Positions 25,154 to 32,986 of a stretch of DNA of 32,986 nt are shown piece by piece. The first letter of the stretch is position 1. Each line of letters begins with the position of its first letter. The stretch is from Candidatus Aminicenantes bacterium UBA2199 (lineage in GTDB: Bacteria; Acidobacteriota; Aminicenantia; UBA2199): positions 1-32,986 of the forward strand of contig DCVB01000022.1 in the NCBI GenBank assembly GCA_002327965.1, written 5' to 3'. The translations under genes and the position numbers were made by a program. Under the pieces are notes generated by a model. It was not told the DNA's origin, did no database searches, and worked only from the letters and a program-made list of their open reading frames with translations.

Positions 25154-28100
25154 ATGGCGATGATTCGCAGGGTATTCGTGGAAAAGAAAGGCGGGTTCGC
25201 CGGCGAGGCCCGGGCGCTGCTGGCCGATCTGCGCGACAACCTGGGAATCAAGGCGGTGAGCGGCCTGCGCCTGCTCAACCGCTACGATGCGTGCGGCCTC
25301 AGCGCCGGCGAATGGCAGCGGGCCTGCCAGACCGTCTTTGCCGAGCCCCCGCTGGACGAGGTCCGCCAGGAGAAACTGGCGCTGGCCACGGGCGAGACCG
25401 CGTTCGCCGTCGAGTACCTGCCCGGGCAGTACGACCAGCGGGCCGACTCCGCCGTGCAATGCCTGCAGCTGCTCTTCCCGCGCCGCCGCCCCGAGGTGGC
25501 CGCCGCCCGCGTCATCGTCCTGCGCGGGGAACTGGCGCCGGCGGACCTGGAAGCGGTCAAGAACTACCTCATCAACCCGGTGGATTCGCGCGAGGCCGCC
25601 ATGGCCAAGCCGCGTTCGCTGACACTGCGCCCGGCCGCGCCGGCAACGGTGCCGGTGCTGAAAGGATTCAGGGCGATGAGCGACGAGGGGCTGCGCCGCC
25701 TGGCGCAGGATCTGGGCCTGGCCATGGAAGAAGCCGACCTGCGCATCTGCCGGGCTCATTTCCGCGACCGGGAGAAACGCGACCCGACCCTGACCGAGGT
25801 GCGCCTGCTCGACACCTACTGGTCGGATCATTGCCGGCACACCACGTTCCTGGCCGTCATCGACAGCATCGAGATCTCCCCCGGCGCCTGGGCCGAACCG
25901 CTGCGCCGGGCCTATGAGACCTACCTGGAGGCGCGCGGCAACCTTTACCGCCGGCGCCCGGTCGATCTCTGCCTGATGGACCTGGCCCTGCTGGCCATGA
26001 AGGAACTGCGCGCCGGGGGGCGGCTGGCTGACGTCGACCTCTCCGACGAGATCAACGCCTGCACCGTCAAGGCCATGGTCGACGTCGACGGCGCCGGGGA
26101 GGAGTGGCTGATCCTGTTCAAGAATGAGACCCACAACCACCCGACCGAGATCGAGCCTTTCGGCGGCGCCGCCACCTGCCTGGGCGGGGCCATCCGTGAT
26201 CCCCTGTCGGGACGGGCCTTCGTCTACCAGGCCATGCGCGTCACCGGCAGCGGCGATCCCCGCCGGCCGGTCGCCGCCACCCTGCCGGGAAAGCTGCCGC
26301 AGCGCAAGATCACCACCGAGGCGGCCCAGGGCTTCAGCTCCTACGGCAACCAGGTGGGGCTGGCCACCGGCCAGGTCAGCGAGGCCTATCACGAGGGTTA
26401 CGTGGCCAAGCGCCTGGAGATCGGCGCCGTCATCGGCGCCGCGCCGCGGCGCAATGTCGTCCGCCGCGAGCCGGCGCCGGGGGATGTGGTGCTGCTGGTG
26501 GGAGGCCGCACCGGCCGCGATGGCATCGGCGGCGCCACCGGCTCCTCCAAGGCCCATGGCGAGGGGTCGCTGCGCAGCTGCGGCGCCGAGGTGCAGAAAG
26601 GCAACCCGCCGGTCGAGCGCAAGCTGCAGCGGCTGTTCCGCGATCCGCGCGCCAGCCGACTGATCAAGCGCTGCAACGACTTCGGCGCCGGGGGCGTCGC
26701 CGTGGCCGTCGGCGAGCTGGCGCCGGGCCTGGATATCGACCTCGACCGCGTGCCCAAGAAATATGCCGGGCTCGACGGCACCGAACTCGCCCTCTCCGAG
26801 TCGCAGGAGCGCATGGCCGTGGTGCTGGGCGCCGCCGACTGGCGCCGCTTCCAGAAACTGGCCGCCGCGGAGAACCTCGAGGCCACCGTCATCGCCCGGG
26901 TCAGCGCCCGGCCGCGGTTGCGGATGAAATGGCGCGGCCGCGCCATCGTTGACCTGGAGCGCGCTTTCCTCGACAGCCATGGCGCCCGGCGCCGGGCCGC
27001 GGTAAGGGTCGAGGAACCCGACGCCGCCGGCAATTTCTTCAGGAAACTGCCCGGCGGCGCCAAGATGCCCGACCTGGGCACCGCCTGGAAGGCCATGCTG
27101 GCGGGTCTGAGCGCCTGCTCGCAGAAAGGGCTGGGCGAGCGCTTCGATTCCTCGATCGGCGCCGCCTCGGTACTCTGTCCCCATGGCGGCCTTTTCCTTT
27201 CCACGCCGATCGAGGCCATGGCGGCGAAGCTGCCGCTGCTTCATGGACATACGCACAGCGCCACGCTCATGAGCCACGGCTTCCAGCCCGATCTCTGCGC
27301 CTGGAGCCCGTTCCACGGGGGCGTCTATGCGGTGATCGAGGCGCTGGCGCGACTGGCGGCCTGCGGCGGCGACATCCGCCGCGCCCGCCTGACCCTGCAG
27401 GAATATTTTCCAAAGCCCGGCCTCGACCCGCGGCGCTGGGGGCCGCCGTTCGCCGCCCTGCTGGGGGCGTTCATTGCCCAGCGCGAACTGGAGGTCGCCG
27501 CCATCGGCGGCAAGGACAGCATGTCGGGATCTTTCCGCGACCTGGACGTGCCGCCGACCCTGGTCGCCTTCGCGGTCGTCCCGGCCGATGCCCGCGGCGT
27601 CCTTTCCCCGGAGTTCAAAAAGGCGGGAAGCCGGGTCGTGCTGCTGGCGCTGCCTCGCGATGAACGCGAGATGCCCGACTTCGCCGCGTTCAGGAAGAAC
27701 TGCGCGCGCGTTCACGAGCTGGCGGGCCGGGGCAGGATCCTGGCCGCCCAGTCGCTGCACGCCGGCGGCCTGGCCGAGGCGGTCAGCAGGATGTGCTTCG
27801 GCAACCGCCTGGGCTTCGCCTTCGACAGGGAGGTGTCCGCGCAGGAACTGCTGGCGCCCGCCATCGGCTCGCTGCTGTTGGAGGTGCCGGAAAAGGAGGA
27901 TGTCGACAGGCTGTTCGCCGGCACGAACCACCGCCTCCTGGGCCGGACCGCTGCCAAAGCCCGAATCCGCGTCAACGAACTGGAGCTGGACGTGGAGGAA
28001 CTGCAGGCGCATTGGCAAAAGCCGCTGGAAGATATCTTCCCCACCCGGGTGCCAGCCGCCGCGGTCGACGGCGGCTGCGAACGGCCGCTGTTCCGGGGCC

Positions 28101-28933
28101 GTCCCGGCCGAAAGAGGGGGCGGACGCTGGCCCGGCCGCGGGTGCTGATCACGGTCTTCCCGGGGACGAACAACGAGTATGACGTCGCCCGCGCTTTCGA
28201 AAAGGCGGGGGCCGTCCCCGACATTTTCGTTTTCCGCAACCTGACCGCCGCCGCCATCGAAGCCTCCATCGCCGAACTGGCGCGCAAGCTGGGGAACGCC
28301 CAGATGCTCATGATCCCGGGCGGCTTCAGCGCCGGCGACGAGCCCGACGGCTCGGGCAAGTTCATCGCCGCCGCCTTCCGCCACCCGCGCCTGCGCGACG
28401 CCGTCCATCGCCTGCTGGAAAGAAGGGACGGCCTGATCCTGGGCATCTGCAACGGCTTCCAGGCCCTGGTCAAGCTGGGGCTGCTGCCCCACGGCGAGAT
28501 CCGCGACCTCACCCCCGATTCGCCGACGCTGGCCGCCAACCTCATCGGCCGCTTCGTGTCGCGGCCGGTGCGCACCATGGTGGTCTCGACGCTGTCGCCG
28601 TGGTTCTCGCTCTGCAAGGCCGGCGACATCCACACCGTGCCGGTGGCCCACGCCGAGGGGCGCTTCACGGCGCCGGCGGCGACCGTCGAGCTGCTGTTCT
28701 CCCTGGGGCAGGTGGCCACGCAGTACGTCGATTTTGAAGGCCGGCCGACCATGGACTCCTTCTTCAACCCCAACGGCTCGCTGCTGGCCATCGAGGGCAT
28801 CACCAGCCCCGACGGCCGCGTCCTGGGCAAGATGGCCCATTCCGAGCGCCTGCTGGGCAGCGACCTCTTCAAGAACGTCCCCGGCGCCAAGGACCAGAAG
28901 CTGTTCGCTTCCGGGGTGGGGTACTTTCAGTAA
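25154..28933 (+). CDS. purL: Phosphoribosylformylglycinamidine synthase, full-length single chain
   Basis: A 1259-residue enzyme that converts FGAR to FGAM using glutamine and ATP in purine synthesis. The N-terminal region is PurS-like; the linker motif LLDTYWSDHCRHTTF follows near residue 220. The two AIRS-type halves contain NETHNHPTEIEPFGGAATCLGG and FGAGGVAVAVGELAPG. A class I glutamine amidotransferase domain begins near residue 995 (VLITVFPGTNNEYD) with nucleophile C1099 (GICNGFQ) and H1166/E1168 (VAHAEG). Single-chain PurL of this size occurs in proteobacteria and some anaerobes; many bacteria use three separate proteins. AAGGAG lies 7 bases before the ATG. Its last codons are duplicated downstream at 32002-32043. 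Confidence 0.96.
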   Translation: MAMIRRVFVEKKGGFAGEARALLADLRDNLGIKAVSGLRLLNRYDACGLSAGEWQRACQTVFAEPPLDEVRQEKLALATGETAFAVEYLPGQYDQRADSAVQCLQLLFPRRRPEVAAARVIVLRGELAPADLEAVKNYLINPVDSREAAMAKPRSLTLRPAAPATVPVLKGFRAMSDEGLRRLAQDLGLAMEEADLRICRAHFRDREKRDPTLTEVRLLDTYWSDHCRHTTFLAVIDSIEISPGAWAEPLRRAYETYLEARGNLYRRRPVDLCLMDLALLAMKELRAGGRLADVDLSDEINACTVKAMVDVDGAGEEWLILFKNETHNHPTEIEPFGGAATCLGGAIRDPLSGRAFVYQAMRVTGSGDPRRPVAATLPGKLPQRKITTEAAQGFSSYGNQVGLATGQVSEAYHEGYVAKRLEIGAVIGAAPRRNVVRREPAPGDVVLLVGGRTGRDGIGGATGSSKAHGEGSLRSCGAEVQKGNPPVERKLQRLFRDPRASRLIKRCNDFGAGGVAVAVGELAPGLDIDLDRVPKKYAGLDGTELALSESQERMAVVLGAADWRRFQKLAAAENLEATVIARVSARPRLRMKWRGRAIVDLERAFLDSHGARRRAAVRVEEPDAAGNFFRKLPGGAKMPDLGTAWKAMLAGLSACSQKGLGERFDSSIGAASVLCPHGGLFLSTPIEAMAAKLPLLHGHTHSATLMSHGFQPDLCAWSPFHGGVYAVIEALARLAACGGDIRRARLTLQEYFPKPGLDPRRWGPPFAALLGAFIAQRELEVAAIGGKDSMSGSFRDLDVPPTLVAFAVVPADARGVLSPEFKKAGSRVVLLALPRDEREMPDFAAFRKNCARVHELAGRGRILAAQSLHAGGLAEAVSRMCFGNRLGFAFDREVSAQELLAPAIGSLLLEVPEKEDVDRLFAGTNHRLLGRTAAKARIRVNELELDVEELQAHWQKPLEDIFPTRVPAAAVDGGCERPLFRGRPGRKRGRTLARPRVLITVFPGTNNEYDVARAFEKAGAVPDIFVFRNLTAAAIEASIAELARKLGNAQMLMIPGGFSAGDEPDGSGKFIAAAFRHPRLRDAVHRLLERRDGLILGICNGFQALVKLGLLPHGEIRDLTPDSPTLAANLIGRFVSRPVRTMVVSTLSPWFSLCKAGDIHTVPVAHAEGRFTAPAATVELLFSLGQVATQYVDFEGRPTMDSFFNPNGSLLAIEGITSPDGRVLGKMAHSERLLGSDLFKNVPGAKDQKLFASGVGYFQ

Positions 28934-29010
28934 AGGCATCCTGTGGGGTGAGCGGGTAGATTTGCTACTTCCGCTGCACGCGTGTTGAATATCTCGAGAA
29001 ATGATGCCAT

Positions 29011-29016
29011 TATAAT
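29011..29016 (+). promoter_or_regulatory. -10 box of the hybrid kinase gene
   Basis: A perfect TATAAT lies 30 bases before the kinase ATG. TTGAAT at 28985-28990 is 20 bases away, too far for a standard -35, so an activator or another sigma factor may be involved. Confidence 0.45.
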
Positions 29017-29046
29017 TACAACCCCGTTATTCAGGCAACGCAAGAA

Positions 29047-31881
29047 ATGACAAGCAAAAAAACGGTAAGCGTCCCCGCGGATCTCAAGAATATTTTTCAG
29101 CGGTCGCAGAAATTGGTCGAGAAGTGCTTCCGTGAAAAGAAGGAGAACCCTTTCAACGGCACGATCGAAATCGGCGATCAGAGATACATTCTCATCCGGG
29201 CCGCTTCGCTGTCGGTCGAGTTTTTCGAAGCGGTCAAGAAGTTCTATGCCGACCGGAGCGAAAAGGAGGCCATCGCCCTGGCGCGTGACCTGCTCTTCGA
29301 CGTCGCTCACGCCATCGGCATGGCCGACGCGAGGAGCTTTCACGCAAAAATGAACCTGCGGACGCCCATCGAGAAGCTGTCGGTCGGGCCGGTTCATTTC
29401 GCCTATTCGGGATGGGGCGTCGTCGAGATACTGCCCGAGAGCCTTCTTGTTCCGGACCAGAACTACGTGCTGATCTATGACCATCCTCACTCGTTCGAAT
29501 CCCAGGCCTGGCAGGCGACCGGGCGCAAAGCGTCGTTTCCCGTCTGCGTGATGAACGCGGGCTACTCTTCCGGCTGGTGCGAGGAGAGCTTCGGCATGCC
29601 GCTTGTGGCCGCGGAGATCATGTGCCAGGCGAGAGGGGACAAGTCCTGCCGCTTCATCATGGGGCATCCGGACCGGATCAACGATCATATCGCCGCATAC
29701 CTGGAGAAGCACTCGCGGTTGTCCTTGGGCAGCGCCCGTTTCGAGGACACCGGCTTCTTCAAAAAGAAGAAGTTCGAAGACGAGCTGCGGCGGAGAGAGC
29801 TTCAGCGCGCAGAGCATATTCAGCGGGCGATCTACCAGATCTCGGAGGCTGCCCAGGCCGCGACCAGCCTGGAGCAGCTATGCAAGTCGATCCATGCCAT
29901 AATAGGAGAGTTGATGCCGGCCCGGAATTTCTACATCGCCCTCTACGACCCCGAAACCGATTTTCTCCGCTTTCCCTACTGGGTCGACGAGTTCGACGAG
30001 ACGCCTCCCCTGGACCATCCGGGCAAGGGGTTGACCGAATATGTGCTGCGCATGGGACAACCGCTTCTGGCGGCGCCGGAGGTCTTCGAGCGGCTGGTCC
30101 AGTCCGGGGAGATCGAACCGGTCGGAGCGCCTTCCCTGGACTGGTTGGGGGTGCCCCTGAAGACAAAGGCGGGGGAAACCATCGGAGTGATGACTGTCCA
30201 GACCTACTCGGAGTCGGTGCGCTACGGCGATGCCGACAAGGATGTCCTGGTGTTCGTCTCCTCCCAGGTAGCGATGATGATCGAGCGGAAACAGGCGGAC
30301 GAGACCCTGCGCCAGAGCGAGGAGCGCTACCGGAGCATGGTGGACAACGCTCCGCTGGGCATCCTGACCGCCAACCGCGAGGGGTGGATCATCGATGTCA
30401 ACCCGAACCTTCTGCGGATTCTCGGCTCGCCGTCGGCCGAGGCCACGAAAGCGATCAACCTTCTTGCATTCCCTCCCCTTTGCGCAGCCGGATTCTCGGC
30501 CGACTTCAAAAAATGCATGGACGAGTCCCGCTTGATCATCGGCGAATATCCTTATACCTCCAAGTGGGGGAAGAGTATTTACATCCGCGCCCATTATGTC
30601 CCGATCCTCGATGGTGCTGGAGCGGTCGTCGGTGTCATGGGAATGCTCGAGGATATCACCGAGCGCAAGCTAATGGAGAAAGAACGACAGGAACTGGAGG
30701 AACGGTTACGGCGGATCGAGAAGATGGAGGCTATCGGCACCTTGGCCGGAGGCGTCGCCCACGATCTGAACAATGTGCTTGGAGTCTTGAGTGGTTATGC
30801 CGAATTGCTGATAATGGAAACGCAAGAGGGAAGCCCGGGGCGGGCGCACGCGACGAGAATCTTGAAATCGTCGGAGCGTGGGGCTGCCATAATCCAGGAT
30901 TTGTTGACGCTGGCGCGCCGCGGCGTCGCCATCTCCGAGGTGTCCAACCTGAATCAAATCGTCAGCGATTATCTGAAATCACCCGAATTCGCGAACCTCT
31001 CCGCGCAGCACCCGCAGATTCAGGTGCAGGCGGCTCTGGCCTCCGAATTGCTGAATGTCATCGGTTCTCCCGTTCATCTCAGCAAGACGATCATGAATCT
31101 GGTCTTGAACGCCTTCGAGGCAATGAGCACCGAGGGTGTGATCACCATCACCACCTGCAACCGCTATCTGGACAAGCCCATCAAGGGGTATGACGAGATA
31201 AGGGCCGGAGACTATGCCGTGCTTTCGGTCAGCGATGCCGGCAAGGGAATCGCCCCCCAGGAGATCAGGCGAATTTTTGAGCCTTTCTATACAAGGAAAA
31301 TGATGGGGCAAAGCGGCACCGGCCTGGGACTGGCCGTCGTCTGGGGAACGGTCATGGATCACAACGGCTACATTGATGTGCAAAGCGAAGAAGGCAAAGG
31401 ATCAACGTTCACCCTCTATTTCCCCGTTACCCGGGAGAGTCTGAGTTTGGATCAGCCCAAGATCTCCTTGGCGCAGTTCATGGGACATGGCGAATCCATC
31501 CTGGTGGTCGATGACCTGCCGGAGCAACGCGATGTAGCCGCGGCCATGCTGGGTAAGGCCGGCTACACCGTGCAGACCGTAGCCAGCGGGGAAGAGGCGT
31601 TGGAGTATCTGGACCGGCATGCCGTCGATCTGGTTATTCTGGACATGATCATGGACCCGGGCATGGATGGATTGGAAACGTTCCGGCGGATCAGGGCGAT
31701 AATTCCGCGGCAAAAGGCCATCATCGTCAGCGGTTTCGTTGAAACTGATCGAGCCAGGGAAGCGTTGAAATTGGGAGCCGGCAGCTATATCCAGAAGCCC
31801 TTTATCATGGAGAAGATCTGCCAGGCGATCCGCAGTGAATTGGATCGGACCATTCCCGATTCGCCGCCCGGAAAGGATTGA
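29047..31881 (+). CDS. Hybrid sensor histidine kinase: XylR_N/V4R-GAF-PAS-HisKA-HATPase-REC
   Basis: A 944-residue sensor with no membrane segment, so cytoplasmic. Residues about 60-215 match the XylR N-terminal plus V4R pair that binds small hydrophobic or aromatic ligands; the V4R end is GYSSGWCEESFGMPLVAAEIMC followed by GDKSCRF. A GAF domain spans about 270-415 and a PAS domain about 425-545 (RYRSMVDNAPLGILTANREGWIIDVNPNLLRILG). The kinase core has phosphoacceptor H572 in GGVAHDLNNVLG and a HATPase with GTGLGLAVVWG. A C-terminal receiver domain (about 815-935) has acceptor D866 (VILDMIMDPGMDG). No DNA-binding output domain is present and no partner regulator is adjacent. No strong ribosome-binding site precedes the ATG. 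It lies between purL and a purL 3' remnant. Confidence 0.92.
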   Translation: MTSKKTVSVPADLKNIFQRSQKLVEKCFREKKENPFNGTIEIGDQRYILIRAASLSVEFFEAVKKFYADRSEKEAIALARDLLFDVAHAIGMADARSFHAKMNLRTPIEKLSVGPVHFAYSGWGVVEILPESLLVPDQNYVLIYDHPHSFESQAWQATGRKASFPVCVMNAGYSSGWCEESFGMPLVAAEIMCQARGDKSCRFIMGHPDRINDHIAAYLEKHSRLSLGSARFEDTGFFKKKKFEDELRRRELQRAEHIQRAIYQISEAAQAATSLEQLCKSIHAIIGELMPARNFYIALYDPETDFLRFPYWVDEFDETPPLDHPGKGLTEYVLRMGQPLLAAPEVFERLVQSGEIEPVGAPSLDWLGVPLKTKAGETIGVMTVQTYSESVRYGDADKDVLVFVSSQVAMMIERKQADETLRQSEERYRSMVDNAPLGILTANREGWIIDVNPNLLRILGSPSAEATKAINLLAFPPLCAAGFSADFKKCMDESRLIIGEYPYTSKWGKSIYIRAHYVPILDGAGAVVGVMGMLEDITERKLMEKERQELEERLRRIEKMEAIGTLAGGVAHDLNNVLGVLSGYAELLIMETQEGSPGRAHATRILKSSERGAAIIQDLLTLARRGVAISEVSNLNQIVSDYLKSPEFANLSAQHPQIQVQAALASELLNVIGSPVHLSKTIMNLVLNAFEAMSTEGVITITTCNRYLDKPIKGYDEIRAGDYAVLSVSDAGKGIAPQEIRRIFEPFYTRKMMGQSGTGLGLAVVWGTVMDHNGYIDVQSEEGKGSTFTLYFPVTRESLSLDQPKISLAQFMGHGESILVVDDLPEQRDVAAAMLGKAGYTVQTVASGEEALEYLDRHAVDLVILDMIMDPGMDGLETFRRIRAIIPRQKAIIVSGFVETDRAREALKLGAGSYIQKPFIMEKICQAIRSELDRTIPDSPPGKD

Positions 31882-31983
31882 GGACAGGCGGAGCGAACGT
31901 TTTTTTATTGGCTGTTCCGGCGGTTCCGCGCAGATTGCAGCACAAAGTTCCGGCAAGAAGAAACAGGGCGACTGCCTTCTCAG

Positions 31984-32043
31984 AACATCCCCTGTGACAT
32001 GGATCAGAAGCTCTTCGCCTCCGGGGTGAAATATTTTCAATAA
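31984..32043 (+). pseudogene. Remnant of a second purL 3' end
   Basis: The frame NIPCDMDQKLFASGVKYFQ-stop matches the end of the nearby purL, NVPGAKDQKLFASGVGYFQ-stop. Over the last 42 bases (32002-32043 against 28892-28933) 34 bases agree, and most differences are synonymous. No purL sequence can be followed upstream of about 31960, and no start codon belongs to this fragment. It is a truncated leftover of a purL gene end, lying 103 bases after the hybrid kinase stop. Confidence 0.75.
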
Positions 32044-32097
32044 CCAATCATAATTTATGCGCAAGCAGGGGCGGGGCTATCCCTTCTTTTTGGGGCT

Positions 32098-32125
32098 TTG
32101 GAAAACCGGGGACAGGCTGTAATAA
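32098..32125 (+). promoter_or_regulatory. Possible promoter of the DUF998 gene
   Basis: TTGGAA (32098-32103), a 16-base spacer and TAATAA (32120-32125), with an overlapping TAATAT at 32123. Apart from this and the purL remnant, 31882-32199 shows nothing. Confidence 0.35.
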
Positions 32126-32199
32126 TATGAACCGGCTTGCTGTTCACCGTTGATGGGCGCATAATCCGTCATTCTGGAAGCAAAAATAGCGAGAAAAAA

Positions 32200-32796
32200 G
32201 TGAAAACAAAACATCCGCCGGCATTGGGGATCGTGATCCCCGTGATCTTCTGGGGAACGCTGGTCGTTTGCGGTTACATGATGGAAGATTACAATCACCT
32301 GACGCGGCTGGTGAGCGAGCTGGGGGCGATCGGGACGAGGACGCAATATATGTTCACGACCGGGCTGCTCGCCTGCGCGATTCTGAGTGTCTTGTTTGTG
32401 GTTGGCCTGTGCCGGGAATGCAAAAGAAGAGGGATCAGCACGATCCCGGCGCTGATCATCCTCTCCTTTTCCGTTTCGATCGGCGGCGCCGCGATATTTC
32501 CGCTGCCGCTGCGCCTCCATTTGTGGGCGGGCATGCCCTCGATCCTGCTCTTCTTCTCGCCCCTGGCGGCACTGATCCTTTGGCGTGGAGAAAAAGCGCC
32601 TGCGGATATGCGGGTCTGGGCGATCGTCAGCTTTTTGGTCATGCTGCTGGGCTTCACGGCTTTCATGCCTGACGTGCTGGGCGCCTGGCCGGGATTGAAG
32701 CAGCGCTTCTTCCATATCGGCTGGTCGCTGTGGTTCATCGGCCTGGGCCGGGCGTTCCTCCGCTCGCCGGCGCCCGCCGGCAGCGGACAGGAATAG
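32200..32796 (+). CDS. DUF998 family integral membrane protein
   Basis: A 198-residue protein with about six membrane segments, starting with ALGIVIPVIFWGTLVVCGYMM and including YMFTTGLLACAILSVLFVVGLC, PALIILSFSVSIGGAAIFPL, MPSILLFFSPLAALIL, VWAIVSFLVMLLGFTAFM and GWSLWFIGLGRAF. The polar loops YNHLTRLVSELGAIG and the final RFFHIGWSLWFI fit DUF998. Function is unknown. The GTG start at 32200 places the first membrane segment as in relatives; a TTG at 32137 would add 21 polar residues and is less likely. Confidence 0.78.
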   Translation: MKTKHPPALGIVIPVIFWGTLVVCGYMMEDYNHLTRLVSELGAIGTRTQYMFTTGLLACAILSVLFVVGLCRECKRRGISTIPALIILSFSVSIGGAAIFPLPLRLHLWAGMPSILLFFSPLAALILWRGEKAPADMRVWAIVSFLVMLLGFTAFMPDVLGAWPGLKQRFFHIGWSLWFIGLGRAFLRSPAPAGSGQE

Positions 32797-32938
32797 CGAT
32801 TGTTTGAGTTACGCGACAGCTTGGCTCGATCTGAAGAGGACTTTTGCAATCCCTGCAGTTGAAAACAGGAACGGAACATAGCATCATGTGCTTGTGAAAT
32901 GATTCCAGGGCACGCAGGAATTGCATCAAGGAGGGGCC

Positions 32939-32986
32939 ATGGCCAAGGCTTTGATCGTGTACACTGCTGTCCAAAATAAATCGTTT
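32939..32986 (+). CDS. Start of a gene cut by the window end, possibly flavodoxin-like
   Basis: AAGGAGGGG (32928-32936) stands just before ATG 32939. Sixteen codons are visible, reading MAKALIVYTAVQNKSF. The strand MAKALIVYT is how many flavodoxins begin, but the usual TGNT phosphate loop is not seen, so the family is only a guess. The strong ribosome-binding site makes a real gene very likely. Confidence 0.55.
   Translation, partial: MAKALIVYTAVQNKSF

Overview
The window looks like chromosomal DNA of a GC-rich anaerobic bacterium. Gene content points to anaerobic metabolism: a tungsten/molybdenum aldehyde:ferredoxin oxidoreductase with its polyferredoxin and mobB, a rubredoxin plus flavodiiron oxygen reductase, and a sulfide-dependent homocysteine pathway known from methanogens and sulfate reducers. 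Bacterial housekeeping genes (plsY, gpsA, purB, purL, thpR) and TTGACA/TATAAT-type promoters show it is a bacterium. Aminicenantes or a related Acidobacteria-like lineage is my best guess, but that is inference; there is no rRNA or other phylogenetic marker here. No tRNA, rRNA, CRISPR array, transposase or phage gene was seen.

Layout. (1) 1-3903, minus strand: operon mobB - 54-residue protein - four-cluster ferredoxin - AOR; the AOR carries a 128-residue Lys/Arg-rich C-terminal tail. (2) 4011-5804, minus: two exported proteins, one with Kre9/KNH-like repeats and one lipoprotein of unknown function. (3) 6048-10511, plus: overlapping genes thpR, plsY, gpsA, an FHA-GAF-adenylate cyclase and a TPR lipoprotein. 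(4) 10528-12042, plus: a consensus promoter, rubredoxin and flavodiiron protein. (5) 12142-13963, plus: lemA and two TPM-domain genes, closed by a bidirectional terminator. (6) 13974-17060, minus: a large AT-richer gene for an exported beta-propeller/HEAT protein. (7) 17247-21950, minus: an operon for aspartate to homocysteine (DUF39-ferredoxin, COG2122, asd, aspartokinase) behind a strong promoter and a leader holding a possible Met-rich 20-codon peptide overlapping a strong hairpin. (8) 22131-28933, plus: a DDAH-type amidinohydrolase, purB, a HEAT-like protein and full-length purL. (9) 29047-32986, plus: a hybrid histidine kinase, a decayed copy of the purL 3' end, a DUF998 membrane protein and the start of another gene.

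Most interesting points. The complete short route from aspartate to homocysteine is packed into one operon, with a candidate attenuator in its leader. The AOR is fused to a histone-H1-like basic tail built of hexapeptide repeats. The purL 3' end is duplicated on the far side of the hybrid kinase gene, which suggests an insertion or rearrangement at purL. Several promoters lie so close to their start codons that the transcripts would be leaderless or nearly so. Intergenic regions carry short repeat families: NTCGAAC heptamers, GTGAAAA repeats and a REP-like palindrome.
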